Assembly: GCA_900753715.1 (NCBI GenBank)
Contig: CAAEAE010000130.1
Coordinates: forward strand, 1 to 64,000
Reading direction: 5' to 3'
Origin: an uncultured Roseburia sp.
Lineage (GTDB): Bacteria > Bacillota_A > Clostridia > Lachnospirales > Lachnospiraceae
Length of the DNA stretch: 64,000 nucleotides
Every line of letters begins with the position of its first letter. Position 1 is the stretch's first letter. The notes below the pieces were generated by a model. That model searched no databases. It worked only from the letters and a program-made list of their open reading frames with translations, and was not told the origin of the DNA. Shown piece after piece: positions 47,874-56,834 of this stretch. Both the position numbers and the translations under genes were made by a program.

Positions 47874-48617
47874 ATGCTGACAGAGGAAAGATTTGCAAGG
47901 ATTTTAACCATACTAGAACGTATGGGAAGTGTTACGGTTCAGCAGCTTATGACAGAACTGGATGCTTCGGAATCCACCATCCGCCGCGACCTGAATGCTC
48001 TTGACACGGCAGGGCAGCTCACAAAGGTTCACGGAGGGGCAATCGCAAAGACCACGGCTTACAGTACCATGGATGATGAGGTGGTACACCGCAAGGAACA
48101 GAATAAGGAAGCGAAGGCGCGGGTAGCGAAATATGCGGCGGGATTAATCGAGCCGGGAGATTTTGTTTATCTGGATGCCGGAACGACAACCGAGCAGATG
48201 ATTGATTATATCGAAGTGAAGAATGCAGTGTTTGTTACAAATGCGATTACCCATGCAAGGCTGCTTTCCGAGAAAGGCTACACCGTCTACATCCTCGGCG
48301 GAGAATTTAAAGCCGTCACGGAGGCAATCGTCGGCGAGGAAGCGGTCGCTTCCCTGGATAAATATAATTTTACAAAAGGCTTCTGGGGCACAAATGCAGT
48401 GAGTCTTACAAAAGGATTTTCCACACCGGAGCCAAAGGAAGCATTAGTAAAGAAGCGTTCCATGGAAAATTGCAGAAAGTGCTATATATTAGCGGATGCG
48501 AGCAAGTTTAACAAGATTTCCAATGTGACCTTTGCAGGATTTGATAGTGCTGATATTTTAACGACAGACCTTACGGCAGGGGTTTATTTAGAAAAAGCAA
48601 ATGTAATAAATTTATAG
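47874..48617 (+). CDS. fruR: DeoR-family transcriptional regulator (fructose operon repressor)
   Basis: 247 residues. N-terminal DeoR winged helix (RFARILTILERMGSVTVQQLM, DASESTIRRDLNALD) with the GGAI-type join, then a sugar-phosphate sensor domain (LDAGTTTEQMIDYI, GFSTPEPKEALVKKRSM). In Bacillota FruR represses fruRKA until fructose-1-phosphate rises. Start ATG 47874 follows GGAGGA; a longer frame from 47844 runs through the operator repeats. Confidence 0.92.
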   Translation: MLTEERFARILTILERMGSVTVQQLMTELDASESTIRRDLNALDTAGQLTKVHGGAIAKTTAYSTMDDEVVHRKEQNKEAKARVAKYAAGLIEPGDFVYLDAGTTTEQMIDYIEVKNAVFVTNAITHARLLSEKGYTVYILGGEFKAVTEAIVGEEAVASLDKYNFTKGFWGTNAVSLTKGFSTPEPKEALVKKRSMENCRKCYILADASKFNKISNVTFAGFDSADILTTDLTAGVYLEKANVINL

Positions 48618-48636
48618 AGGAAAGGAGAGAAACACA

Positions 48637-49557
48637 ATGATTTACACCGTAACTTTTAATCCTTCGCTGGATTACATCGTAACCGTTCCGGGATTTACCT
48701 GCGGACGCACCAACCGGACAGCGGAAGAGAAGATTTTTCCGGGCGGAAAGGGTGTCAATGTTTCGATGGTGTTAAAAAACCTTGGAATTGACAGCACCGC
48801 ACTTGGATTCTATGCCGGATTTACCGGGCAGGAGCTAAAGCGCCTGATGGAGCAGAAGGGCGTTTCGGCAGATTTTATTCCGGTGGAGGATGGAATTACC
48901 CGCATCAATGTCAAAATCCGCGGTGAGGAAGAATCCGAAATCAACGGACAGGGACCGGCAATCGGCAAAGCGGAAATTGCAAAGCTTTATGAAAAGCTTG
49001 ATTCGCTTACGGACGGAGATACGTTGATTCTTGCCGGAAGTATTCCGGGCGTAATGCCGCAGACGATGTACAGCGATATCATGGAGCACCTGAAAAACAA
49101 AAAACTTAACATTGTAGTAGATGCGACGAGAGACCTTTTGGTCAATGTGCTCTGCTATCATCCGTTTTTAATTAAGCCAAACAACCATGAGCTCGAAGAA
49201 ATTTTCGGGGTGACGATGGAGGGAAAAGCCGAAATCGCGCGCTATGCGAAAAAGCTTCAGGAAAAGGGGGCAAGAAACGTTCTTGTTTCCATGGCAGGAG
49301 ACGGCGCAGTTCTTGTGACGGAAACCGGTGAGATTTACGAGGCGGCAGCACCGAAAGGAAAGGTAGTGAATTCCGTTGGAGCCGGAGATTCCATGGTGGC
49401 AGGTTTCCTGGCAGGCTATTTTGCGGAGAATGACTACAGAGCGGCATTTCAGATGGGTCTTTGCACCGGAAGTGCATCGGCGTTCTCGGAGGAACTTGCG
49501 ACGAAGGATACAGTGGAAGCGCTGTTAGAGGAAGTGAAAATTTTTAAAGTTGTGTAG
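48637..49557 (+). CDS. fruK: 1-phosphofructokinase
   Basis: 306 residues, PfkB-family kinase that phosphorylates fructose-1-phosphate to fructose-1,6-bisphosphate. MIYTVTFNPSLDYIV at the N-terminus, GGKGVNVSMVLKNLG, and GAGDSMVAGFLAGY with the catalytic Asp are signature blocks. AAAGGAGAG precedes the ATG. Position between fruR and fruA fixes the substrate assignment. Confidence 0.96.
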   Translation: MIYTVTFNPSLDYIVTVPGFTCGRTNRTAEEKIFPGGKGVNVSMVLKNLGIDSTALGFYAGFTGQELKRLMEQKGVSADFIPVEDGITRINVKIRGEEESEINGQGPAIGKAEIAKLYEKLDSLTDGDTLILAGSIPGVMPQTMYSDIMEHLKNKKLNIVVDATRDLLVNVLCYHPFLIKPNNHELEEIFGVTMEGKAEIARYAKKLQEKGARNVLVSMAGDGAVLVTETGEIYEAAAPKGKVVNSVGAGDSMVAGFLAGYFAENDYRAAFQMGLCTGSASAFSEELATKDTVEALLEEVKIFKVV

Positions 49558-49622
49558 ACCCGGAACAGGAGATTCCGGTTTGCAGATAATCATGTAGTGA
49601 AAAAAATGGAGGAGGATTCTTT

Positions 49623-51542
49623 ATGAGAATCAGAGATTTGCTTTCAAAGGAAAGTATCCGGCTTGACGGGGTTGCAGAAAACAAGCAGGATGCGCTCGAG
49701 AAAATGGTTGCATTGATGGCAGCCAGCGGAAAGATTGCGGATGTTGAGAAGTACCGCAAGGGTGTTTTTGCAAGAGAAGAAGAGGGAACGACAGGAATCG
49801 GAGAGGGAATCGCGATTCCGCACTGCAAATCCGATGCGGTAAAGGCACCGGGACTTGCGGCAATGGTCGTAAAAGGCGGCGTAGACTTTGACGCACTAGA
49901 CGGAGCGCCGACCGATTTGATTTTCCTTATTGCAGCACCGGATACAGAGGACAACGTACATTTGGATGTATTAAGCCGTCTGTCTGTGATGTTGATGGAT
50001 GAGAATTTTACAAACGGTCTTCGGAATGCAAAGACCGTTGATGAATTTCTGGCAGTGATTGACGGTGCCGAGGAAGAGCATGAAGAAAAAGAAGAGAAAA
50101 AGGAGCCGGCTGCGGCAGAGAAAACAGCGGATAACCGTCTGGTGCTTGCAGTTACCGGATGTCCGACCGGAATTGCACATACTTATATGGCAGCAGAGAG
50201 CCTTGAGAAGAAGGCAGCAGAGCTTGGCTGCCGCATCAAGGTTGAGACCAGAGGAAGCGGCGGTGCCAAGAATGTGCTGACGAAGCAGGAGATTGACGAA
50301 GCAGTCTGCATCATCGTGGCAGCAGATACACAGGTTCCGATGGACCGTTTCTCCGGAAAACCGGTCATCCAGTGTAAGGTTTCAGACGGAATCAGCAAGG
50401 CAGACGAACTTTTACACAAGGCATTGGACGGAAAAGCATCTATTTACCACGGCAAAGGCGGTGAAGCGGAAGATAATTCCGATGACGCAAAGGACAGCAT
50501 TGGACACAGAATCTATACGAACCTGATGAACGGTGTTTCCCATATGCTTCCATTCGTAGTCGGTGGCGGTATTCTGATTGCAATTGCTTTTTTGATTGAC
50601 GGTTTCTCGGTAGACTTAAATTCCCTTCCGGTGGCAGACCGTGCAAACTTTGGTACGATTACCCCGCTTGCGGCAATGTTCAAGCAGATTGGTGGCGTGG
50701 CATTCGGCTTTATGCTCCCGATTCTCGCAGGATTTATTGCGATGAGTATTGCAGACCGTCCGGGACTTGCAGTCGGATTTGTGGGCGGTTCCATCGCAGC
50801 AACCGGAACATCCGGATTCCTTGGCGCTTTAGTAGCCGGATTCCTTGCAGGATATCTGGTATTGTTATTAAAGAAGATTTTCTCGAAGCTGCCGGAAAGC
50901 CTTGACGGAATCAAACCGGTACTGCTTTACCCGGTGCTTGGTATCTTACTTGTCGGCGTGATTATGTTATATGTAGTAGAACCGCCGATTGGTGCATTAA
51001 ATACATGGATTAACAGCGCACTCGAGGGAATGAATGGTACAAGAGCCGTTATCTTAGGCACTCTGTTAGGCGGTATGATGTCTGTGGATATGGGAGGACC
51101 GGTCAACAAGGCAGCATACGTATTCGGAACAGCATCTATCGCAGCCGGAAATTACAATATTATGGCAGCCGTTATGATTGGCGGTATGGTTCCACCGATT
51201 GCAATTGCACTGGCAACCTTATTCTTCAAAAACAAGTTTACTGCTGAGGAGCGCAAGGCAGGACCGACAAACTTTATCATGGGTCTTTCTTTTATCACAG
51301 AGGGAGCTATCCCGTTTGCAGCATCCGACCCGCTTCGTGTCCTTCCGGCTTGTATCGTCGGTTCCGCAGTGGCAGGAGGAATGTCCATGGCATTTAACTG
51401 TACGCTTATGGCACCGCACGGAGGAATCTTCGTATTCTTAACCGTAGGTCATCCGTTACTTTACCTGCTGTCTCTGGCAGTTGGTTCCGCAATCACCTGC
51501 GTACTGCTTGGCATTTTGAAAAAAGAGAAGAAAAACGCTTAG
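49623..51542 (+). CDS. fruA: PTS fructose transporter subunit IIABC
   Basis: 639 residues with three domains in the order EIIA (about 1-145), EIIB (about 175-275) and EIIC (about 295-635). Phosphorylation sites are His67 in GEGIAIPHCKS and Cys180 in AVTGCPTGIAHTYM. The EIIC part has about ten hydrophobic helices (MLPFVVGGGILIAIAF, MGLSFITEGAIPFAA). It imports fructose and yields fructose-1-phosphate. A Glu/Lys-rich linker joins A and B. A short CCGGAA/TTCCGG hairpin lies in the 65-nt gap after fruK. Confidence 0.96.
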   Translation: MRIRDLLSKESIRLDGVAENKQDALEKMVALMAASGKIADVEKYRKGVFAREEEGTTGIGEGIAIPHCKSDAVKAPGLAAMVVKGGVDFDALDGAPTDLIFLIAAPDTEDNVHLDVLSRLSVMLMDENFTNGLRNAKTVDEFLAVIDGAEEEHEEKEEKKEPAAAEKTADNRLVLAVTGCPTGIAHTYMAAESLEKKAAELGCRIKVETRGSGGAKNVLTKQEIDEAVCIIVAADTQVPMDRFSGKPVIQCKVSDGISKADELLHKALDGKASIYHGKGGEAEDNSDDAKDSIGHRIYTNLMNGVSHMLPFVVGGGILIAIAFLIDGFSVDLNSLPVADRANFGTITPLAAMFKQIGGVAFGFMLPILAGFIAMSIADRPGLAVGFVGGSIAATGTSGFLGALVAGFLAGYLVLLLKKIFSKLPESLDGIKPVLLYPVLGILLVGVIMLYVVEPPIGALNTWINSALEGMNGTRAVILGTLLGGMMSVDMGGPVNKAAYVFGTASIAAGNYNIMAAVMIGGMVPPIAIALATLFFKNKFTAEERKAGPTNFIMGLSFITEGAIPFAASDPLRVLPACIVGSAVAGGMSMAFNCTLMAPHGGIFVFLTVGHPLLYLLSLAVGSAITCVLLGILKKEKKNA

Positions 51543-51602
51543 AACTTAGAAACAAAAAATTTAAAAACCATATAAAATTGTATTTTTAAGGAGGAAACAA
51601 TC

Positions 51603-51860
51603 ATGAAAGAATTTCAGTATACCATTACAGACAGAGAAGGAATCCACGCACGTCCGGCAGGCATTTTTGTAAAAGAGGCAGCAGCATTCCCATGCAAAGT
51701 CACTATCGCAAAGGGTGACAAGGAAGTTGACGCAAAGCGTATTTTCGGTGTGATGGGACTTGGCGTGAAATGTGGAGAGGAAATCACCATCCGCACAGAC
51801 GGCGAGCAGGAAGAGGAAGCAATCGCAAAATTAAGCAGCTTCTTACAGGAGAACTTATAA
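51603..51860 (+). CDS. ptsH: HPr phosphocarrier protein lacking Ser46
   Basis: 85 residues. His15 in EGIHARPAG accepts phosphate from EI, and the fold text GVMGLGVKCGEEITI is normal. The usual regulatory Ser46 of Bacillota HPr is Arg46 (AKRIFGVMG, codon CGT), and Ser52 is Gly52, so HPr kinase cannot use the standard site. It lies between fruA and ptsI in one operon. AAGGAGG precedes the ATG. Confidence 0.95.
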   Translation: MKEFQYTITDREGIHARPAGIFVKEAAAFPCKVTIAKGDKEVDAKRIFGVMGLGVKCGEEITIRTDGEQEEEAIAKLSSFLQENL

Positions 51861-51906
51861 AAATCGTTGCCGCAAACGGCAGGTGCTTACGTGGGGAGGG
51901 AAAACC

Positions 51907-53544
51907 ATGGAACTGACAGGAAAAAGTGTGTTTGGCGGAATCGCCATTGGAAAAATTGCTGTTTATCATAAAAAAGACAATCAGGTGAAGCGTACCAGAG
52001 TGGACGATGTGGACGCAGAGACCAGCCGCTTTGAGAGTGCCAAGGAACGTGCCAAGGAACAGCTTGCTGCCCTTTATGAGAAGGCGGTCAAGGAAGTGGG
52101 CGAGACCGGAGCCATGATTTTTGAGGTGCATCAGATGATGCTTGACGACCTCGATTACGTGGAATCCATCGAAAACATGATAAAGACCCAGTCGGTCAAT
52201 GCAGAATTTGCAGTGGCATCCACGGCGGACAATTTTTCCCAGATGTTTGCGGCAATGGACGATGAATATATGCAGGCGAGAGCGGCAGATGTTAAGGATA
52301 TTTCAAACCGCGTCATCAATATTTTACAGGGCGGCGGAGACGGCATGCTGACCGGAGACGAACCGGTGATTCTGATGGCAGATGATTTGGCACCGAGTGA
52401 GACCGTCCAGCTTGACAAGTCAAAGGTGCTTGCGTTTGTGACACGCTTTGGCTCTGCAAACTCCCACACGGCAATCCTTGCAAGAACCATGAACATTCCG
52501 GCGCTAATCGGCGTTGATTTTCCGGCAGAGGAGGCAGCCGAAATGGCGGCTGAAGGGAAAATCGGAATCGTGGACGGATTTGCCGGAACCTGTATCCTTG
52601 ACCCGGCGGAGGATGTACTTTCCACATATGACAATCGTAAGAATGAGGAAGAACAGAAAAAACGCCTGCTCCTTGAATTAAGAGGCAAGGAGAATGTGAC
52701 GATTGACGGGAAAAAGATTAATCTTTACGCTAACATCGGTGGAACCGGGGACGTGGCAGCTGTGCTTGCCAATGATGCAGGCGGAATCGGATTATTCCGC
52801 AGCGAGTTCCTTTACCTTGAATCCGAGGATTATCCGTCCGAGGAAACACAGTTTGCCGCTTATAAGGCAGTTGCCGAGAATATGGCGGGAAAAAAGGTGA
52901 TTATCCGTACCCTCGATATCGGAGCCGACAAAAAGGCAGATTATTTCGGACTTGAGAAGGAAGAAAATCCGGCGATGGGCTACCGCGCGATTCGTATCTG
53001 CCTTGACCGTGTGGACATTTTTAAGACGCAGCTTCGCGCCATCTACCGGGCAAGCTATTACGGAACCGTCTCCATTATGTTCCCGATGATTATCTCGGTG
53101 GCAGAGGTGAAACGTATCAAGGAAATCTGCGCGGAGGTACGCAAAGAGTTAGACGAGGCAAACATTCCGTACAAGGATGTGGAACTTGGCGTGATGATTG
53201 AGACGCCGGCAGCCGTCATGATTTCAGATTTGCTGGCAAAAGAGGTAGATTTCTTCTCCATCGGAACGAATGACCTCACGCAGTATACGCTTGCGATTGA
53301 CAGGCAGAATCCGAGACTCGACAATATTTATGATTCCCATCACGAGGCAGTGCTTCGGATGCTTCAGATGGTGGTCGACAACGGACATAAGGAAGGCTGC
53401 TGGGTCGGCATCTGTGGAGAGCTTGGCGCCGATGTGACGCTGACGGAAACCTTCTTACGGATGGGATTTGACGAGCTTTCGGTATCACCGTCCATGGTGC
53501 TTCGGGTACGCGAGCAGATTCGCAAGACAGACCTTTCAAAATAG
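51907..53544 (+). CDS. ptsI: Phosphoenolpyruvate-protein phosphotransferase (PTS enzyme I)
   Basis: 545 residues. It moves phosphate from PEP to HPr. The active His187 is in GSANSHTAILART; the C-terminal PEP-binding barrel has GGIGLFRSEFLYL, ATMGYRAIRI-like AMGYRAIRICLD, FSIGTNDLTQYTLA and GICGELGAD with the catalytic Cys. The ATG at 51907 follows GGGGAGGG; the longer frame to 51883 is unsupported. It ends the fru-pts operon. Confidence 0.96.
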   Translation: MELTGKSVFGGIAIGKIAVYHKKDNQVKRTRVDDVDAETSRFESAKERAKEQLAALYEKAVKEVGETGAMIFEVHQMMLDDLDYVESIENMIKTQSVNAEFAVASTADNFSQMFAAMDDEYMQARAADVKDISNRVINILQGGGDGMLTGDEPVILMADDLAPSETVQLDKSKVLAFVTRFGSANSHTAILARTMNIPALIGVDFPAEEAAEMAAEGKIGIVDGFAGTCILDPAEDVLSTYDNRKNEEEQKKRLLLELRGKENVTIDGKKINLYANIGGTGDVAAVLANDAGGIGLFRSEFLYLESEDYPSEETQFAAYKAVAENMAGKKVIIRTLDIGADKKADYFGLEKEENPAMGYRAIRICLDRVDIFKTQLRAIYRASYYGTVSIMFPMIISVAEVKRIKEICAEVRKELDEANIPYKDVELGVMIETPAAVMISDLLAKEVDFFSIGTNDLTQYTLAIDRQNPRLDNIYDSHHEAVLRMLQMVVDNGHKEGCWVGICGELGADVTLTETFLRMGFDELSVSPSMVLRVREQIRKTDLSK

Positions 53545-53616
53545 GAAGAAACAGGAATAAAAACCGCTTCAATTGGGTATCCTCGAATCAGGTAATGTGG
53601 AAGAGAGGTACACAAT

Positions 53617-54795
53617 ATGAGCGGTTTTTTGTTGATAAAACAGGGCACAATCCATAATGCGGTGGAAAAAGAGCCGTTTACGTCGGATATTCTGGTGGAG
53701 GACGGCAAAATCAAAAAGATTGCACCGGTTCTGGAGGGAAAAATCATCAATGAGGCAAAAATCATTGATGCGACAGGACTTGATGTCTATCCGGGCTTTG
53801 TGGATGCACACTGCCATCTGGGGCTTGACGGCTATGCGGTGGGATTTGCTGGGGAGGACTTTAACGAGACCGGAGACCCGGTAACGCCGCAGTTATCCGC
53901 CATAGATGCGGTAAATCCGCAGGATGAGACCTTCCGGCAGGCGAGGGAAGCCGGCGTGACCTGCGTGTGCACGGGACCTGGCAGCTCGAATGTCATCGGA
54001 GGAACGTTCTGCGCGATTAAGACGACCGGAAACCGGATTGATGAGATGCTTGTGAAGGAAAAGGCGGCGATGAAGATTGCCTTTGGCGAGAATCCGAAGA
54101 GCTGTTACAAGGAAAAAGGAATTTATTCGCGGATGTCGGTTGCGGCAAAGCTTCGTGAAATGTTTCACAAAGCAATGGAATACGAGGAGAAAAAGCGCGC
54201 CGCGGGCTTTCCGGATGCGATTGATTACGCGAAACTGCCGCCGTATGACTGCAAGTTGGAAGCGTTGCTTCCGGTGATACGAAAGGAACTGCCGATAAAG
54301 GCGCACGCACACCGGGCGGACGATATTTTTACGGCGATACGGATTGCAAAGGAGTTTGAGTTTGACCTGCGGCTAGACCATGTGACAGACGGCGCGCTGA
54401 TTGCAGAGGAACTTGCGAAGGAGGGTTATCCGGTTGCGGTAGGACCGTCGTTTGGGCACGCGACAAAGTATGAGTTAAAGAATAAGAGCTTTGAGACGCC
54501 GGCAGTGCTTGCGAAGGCGGGCTGTCAGGTGTCGATTATCACGGATTCACCGGTTATAGAGGAGCGCTATCTGCCGCTTTGCGCGGGGCGTGCCATCTAC
54601 TGTGGGATGGATGCGTTTGATGCACTAAAGGCGATTACGATTCATGCGGCAAGGCATATCGGCGTGGAAGACCGTGTCGGGAGCATTGAGGAGGGAAAAG
54701 ATGCAGATTTTGTGCTGGTAAAAGGAAATCCATTTGCGGTGGATACCGAGATTGTGTCTGTGATGATTGACGGGAATGTGGTTGTCCAAAAATAA
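53617..54795 (+). CDS. Amidohydrolase family protein
   Basis: 392 residues, metal-dependent TIM-barrel hydrolase of the imidazolonepropionase-like group. His65-x-His67 in VDAHCHLG, HAHRADDI, RLDHVTDG and the catalytic Asp in ITDSPV fit the family. The closing TIHAARHIGVEDRVGSIEEGKDAD is typical. Substrate unknown. GAGAGG precedes the ATG. It follows ptsI by 72 nt and may be read from the same transcript. Confidence 0.85.
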   Translation: MSGFLLIKQGTIHNAVEKEPFTSDILVEDGKIKKIAPVLEGKIINEAKIIDATGLDVYPGFVDAHCHLGLDGYAVGFAGEDFNETGDPVTPQLSAIDAVNPQDETFRQAREAGVTCVCTGPGSSNVIGGTFCAIKTTGNRIDEMLVKEKAAMKIAFGENPKSCYKEKGIYSRMSVAAKLREMFHKAMEYEEKKRAAGFPDAIDYAKLPPYDCKLEALLPVIRKELPIKAHAHRADDIFTAIRIAKEFEFDLRLDHVTDGALIAEELAKEGYPVAVGPSFGHATKYELKNKSFETPAVLAKAGCQVSIITDSPVIEERYLPLCAGRAIYCGMDAFDALKAITIHAARHIGVEDRVGSIEEGKDADFVLVKGNPFAVDTEIVSVMIDGNVVVQK

Positions 54796-54845
54796 AATTT
54801 TTCTTATCCAACCGGAAACATTTCCTTAAATAAACCGTGTGGTTC

Positions 54846-54874
54846 TTGACGAAGGCTAAAAGCAGGCATACAGT
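54846..54874 (+). promoter_or_regulatory. Sigma-A promoter for the dnaK-like gene
   Basis: TTGACG, a 17-nt spacer and TACAGT. No CIRCE heat-shock operator (TTAGCACTC repeat) is present. Confidence 0.6.
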
Positions 54875-54910
54875 CATAGATAGAACGAAAGAAAGGCATG
54901 GTTTTAAATT

Positions 54911-56698
54911 ATGGGAAAAGTAATTGGCATTGATTTGGGGACTACGAATAGCTGTGTGGCGGTTTTGGAGAACGGAAATCCGGTCGTGATTCCGAATGCG
55001 GAGGGCGGACGCACCACGCCGTCAGTGGTTGCATTTACGAAGGATGGAGAGCGGTTAGTCGGAGATGTGGCAAGGCGTCAGGCGGCGGTCAACACGGAGC
55101 GCACGTTTTTCTCCATCAAGCGTGAGATGGGAGGCAGCTTCCGTGCCAAAATCGATGGCAAGCTTTACTCACCGCAGGAAATTTCTGCGATGGTGCTGCG
55201 CAAACTGAAAAAAGACGCAGAGAGCTATCTTGGAGAGTCCGTGCAGGAAGCGGTCATTACGGTTCCGGCATACTTTAACGATGCCCAGAGGCAGGCGACA
55301 AAGGACGCCGGAAGGATTGCGGGGTTAAACGTGCTTCGTATCATCAACGAGCCGACCTCCGCGGCATTGGCATATGGCCTGGACCACGGGGCACCGCAGA
55401 AAATCATGGTGTACGATTTAGGCGGCGGCACGTTTGACGTCTCTGTCATTGAAATCGGGGACAATCTGATTGAGGTACTTGCAACCGCTGGGGACAATCA
55501 TCTCGGCGGGGATGATTTTGATGCACGGTTAGCGGACTATATTGTATCGGAATATCGAAAGACCGAGCGGATTGATTTGTCAAAGGATGCAACGGCAATG
55601 CAGCGTGTGCGGGAGGAGGCAGAGAAAGCAAAAAAGGCGCTCTCTGCATCTGCAACCGTAGAAATAAACCTTCCGTTTATCACGACCCAACGCGGAGAGG
55701 CAAAGCATCTTGACATGAACATCACCAGAGCGCAGTTTGAGGAACTGACGGCAGATTTGGTGGAGCGGACAAGAGGTCCGGTCACACAGGCATTATCGGA
55801 TGCCGGAATCTCTTCGGGAGAGCTTGGGATGGTACTGCTTGTCGGAGGCTCAACCCGTATGCCGGCTGTCGTGGAAAAGGTGCGGCAGATGACCGGAAAG
55901 GAACCGTCTAAGAATTTAAATCCGGATGAGTGTGTGGCACTCGGCGCAGCGGTACAGGGCGGCAAACTTGGCGGACAGCTTGTGGCAGGAAGTGCGGCGG
56001 CAGAGATTATTCTGATGGATGTCACACCGTTATCACTCTCCATTGAAACCTTAGGCGGCGTTGCGACAAAGCTGATTGACCGCAACACTCCGATTCCGAC
56101 CAGACACAGCAAGATTTTCAGTACGGCAGGGAACTTCCAGACCTCGGTGGAAATCAAGGTATTGCAGGGCGAGCGCCAGTTTGCAAGAGACAATAAGCTT
56201 CTCGGCAATTTCAAGCTTTCCGGCATAAAGCCGGCAATGGCGGGCGTGCCGCAGATAGAGGTGACGTTTGACATTGATGCCAATGGCATCGTGCAGGTGT
56301 CCGCGAAGGATTTAGGCACCGGAAAACAACAGCAGATTACGATTACGTCGAGCAGTAATATGTCGGATGCGGACATTGAGCGTGCCATCCGCGAAGCGGC
56401 AGAATACGAGGCGACGGACGGAGAACGCCGTGCATATGTGGATGTGCGCAACGAATCCGAGACGTTAATCCGCCGCACGCAGGCGGCACTTTCGGAGGCA
56501 AAGAAGAATAAGACGATAGACAAGGCTTCTGTAAAACAGATAAAATCCGACCTTTCTTATCTTGAAAAACTCGTAAAACGGATTCGCCCGGGAGATGTGA
56601 GCATGGAGCAGGCAAACGAGCTGACAAGGGCGAAACAGGCATTGGAGGCGTCCGCAGCATCGATTTTAGGGCAGGATGAGAACTCAAGCAATCGTTGA
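54911..56698 (+). CDS. DnaK/Hsp70 paralogue
   Basis: 595 residues against about 620-640 for standard DnaK. The ATPase domain is intact: [56 protein letters not shown] and [10 protein letters not shown]. The substrate domain ([26 protein letters not shown]) is present; the lid is shortened and the Gly-rich tail is missing. No grpE, dnaJ or hrcA lies nearby and no CIRCE element precedes it, so I judge it a second Hsp70 rather than the housekeeping copy. Confidence 0.9.
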   Translation: MGKVIGIDLGTTNSCVAVLENGNPVVIPNAEGGRTTPSVVAFTKDGERLVGDVARRQAAVNTERTFFSIKREMGGSFRAKIDGKLYSPQEISAMVLRKLKKDAESYLGESVQEAVITVPAYFNDAQRQATKDAGRIAGLNVLRIINEPTSAALAYGLDHGAPQKIMVYDLGGGTFDVSVIEIGDNLIEVLATAGDNHLGGDDFDARLADYIVSEYRKTERIDLSKDATAMQRVREEAEKAKKALSASATVEINLPFITTQRGEAKHLDMNITRAQFEELTADLVERTRGPVTQALSDAGISSGELGMVLLVGGSTRMPAVVEKVRQMTGKEPSKNLNPDECVALGAAVQGGKLGGQLVAGSAAAEIILMDVTPLSLSIETLGGVATKLIDRNTPIPTRHSKIFSTAGNFQTSVEIKVLQGERQFARDNKLLGNFKLSGIKPAMAGVPQIEVTFDIDANGIVQVSAKDLGTGKQQQITITSSSNMSDADIERAIREAAEYEATDGERRAYVDVRNESETLIRRTQAALSEAKKNKTIDKASVKQIKSDLSYLEKLVKRIRPGDVSMEQANELTRAKQALEASAASILGQDENSSNR

Positions 56699-56732
56699 AA
56701 AAGAGGAATGTGTGAACTCAAGTACACGTTGA
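56680..56732. repeat. Direct repeat at the 3' end of the dnaK-like gene
   Basis: Two 19-nt copies (56680-56698 and 56714-56732) share GAACTCAAG and CGTTGA (16 of 19 identical), 34 nt apart. The first copy includes the stop codon; the second contributes to a putative -35. Confidence 0.6.
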
Positions 56733-56756
56733 TAGACAGCAAATCCTGCGTATGCT
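56729..56756 (+). promoter_or_regulatory. Possible promoter for the ABC transporter pair
   Basis: TTGATA, 16-nt spacer, TATGCT, just before the palindrome at 56757-56801. Confidence 0.35.
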
Positions 56757-56801
56757 AGCATGGAATCATCAATGAGAACGTTTGATTGATGATTCAATGC
56801 T
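56757..56801. promoter_or_regulatory. Palindrome / operator candidate upstream of the ABC transporter pair
   Basis: Arms of 17 nt (56757-56773 and 56785-56801, core GAATCATCAAT) match at 16 of 17 positions around an 11-nt loop. There is no T-run, so an operator at the transcription start or a leader hairpin is likelier than a terminator. Confidence 0.55.
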
Positions 56802-56834
56802 GGCGGGGATTGTCGGCGGGAAGGCTTGGGACAC

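Noticed and set aside
55537..56523. 328-codon minus-strand frame
   Set aside because: Lies entirely opposite the dnaK-like gene; long antisense frames opposite dnaK are a known codon-bias artefact.
56752..56775. Seven-codon leader peptide (MLAWNHQ) before the ABC exporters
   Set aside because: No ribosome site, and it coincides with the likely -10 and palindrome arm.
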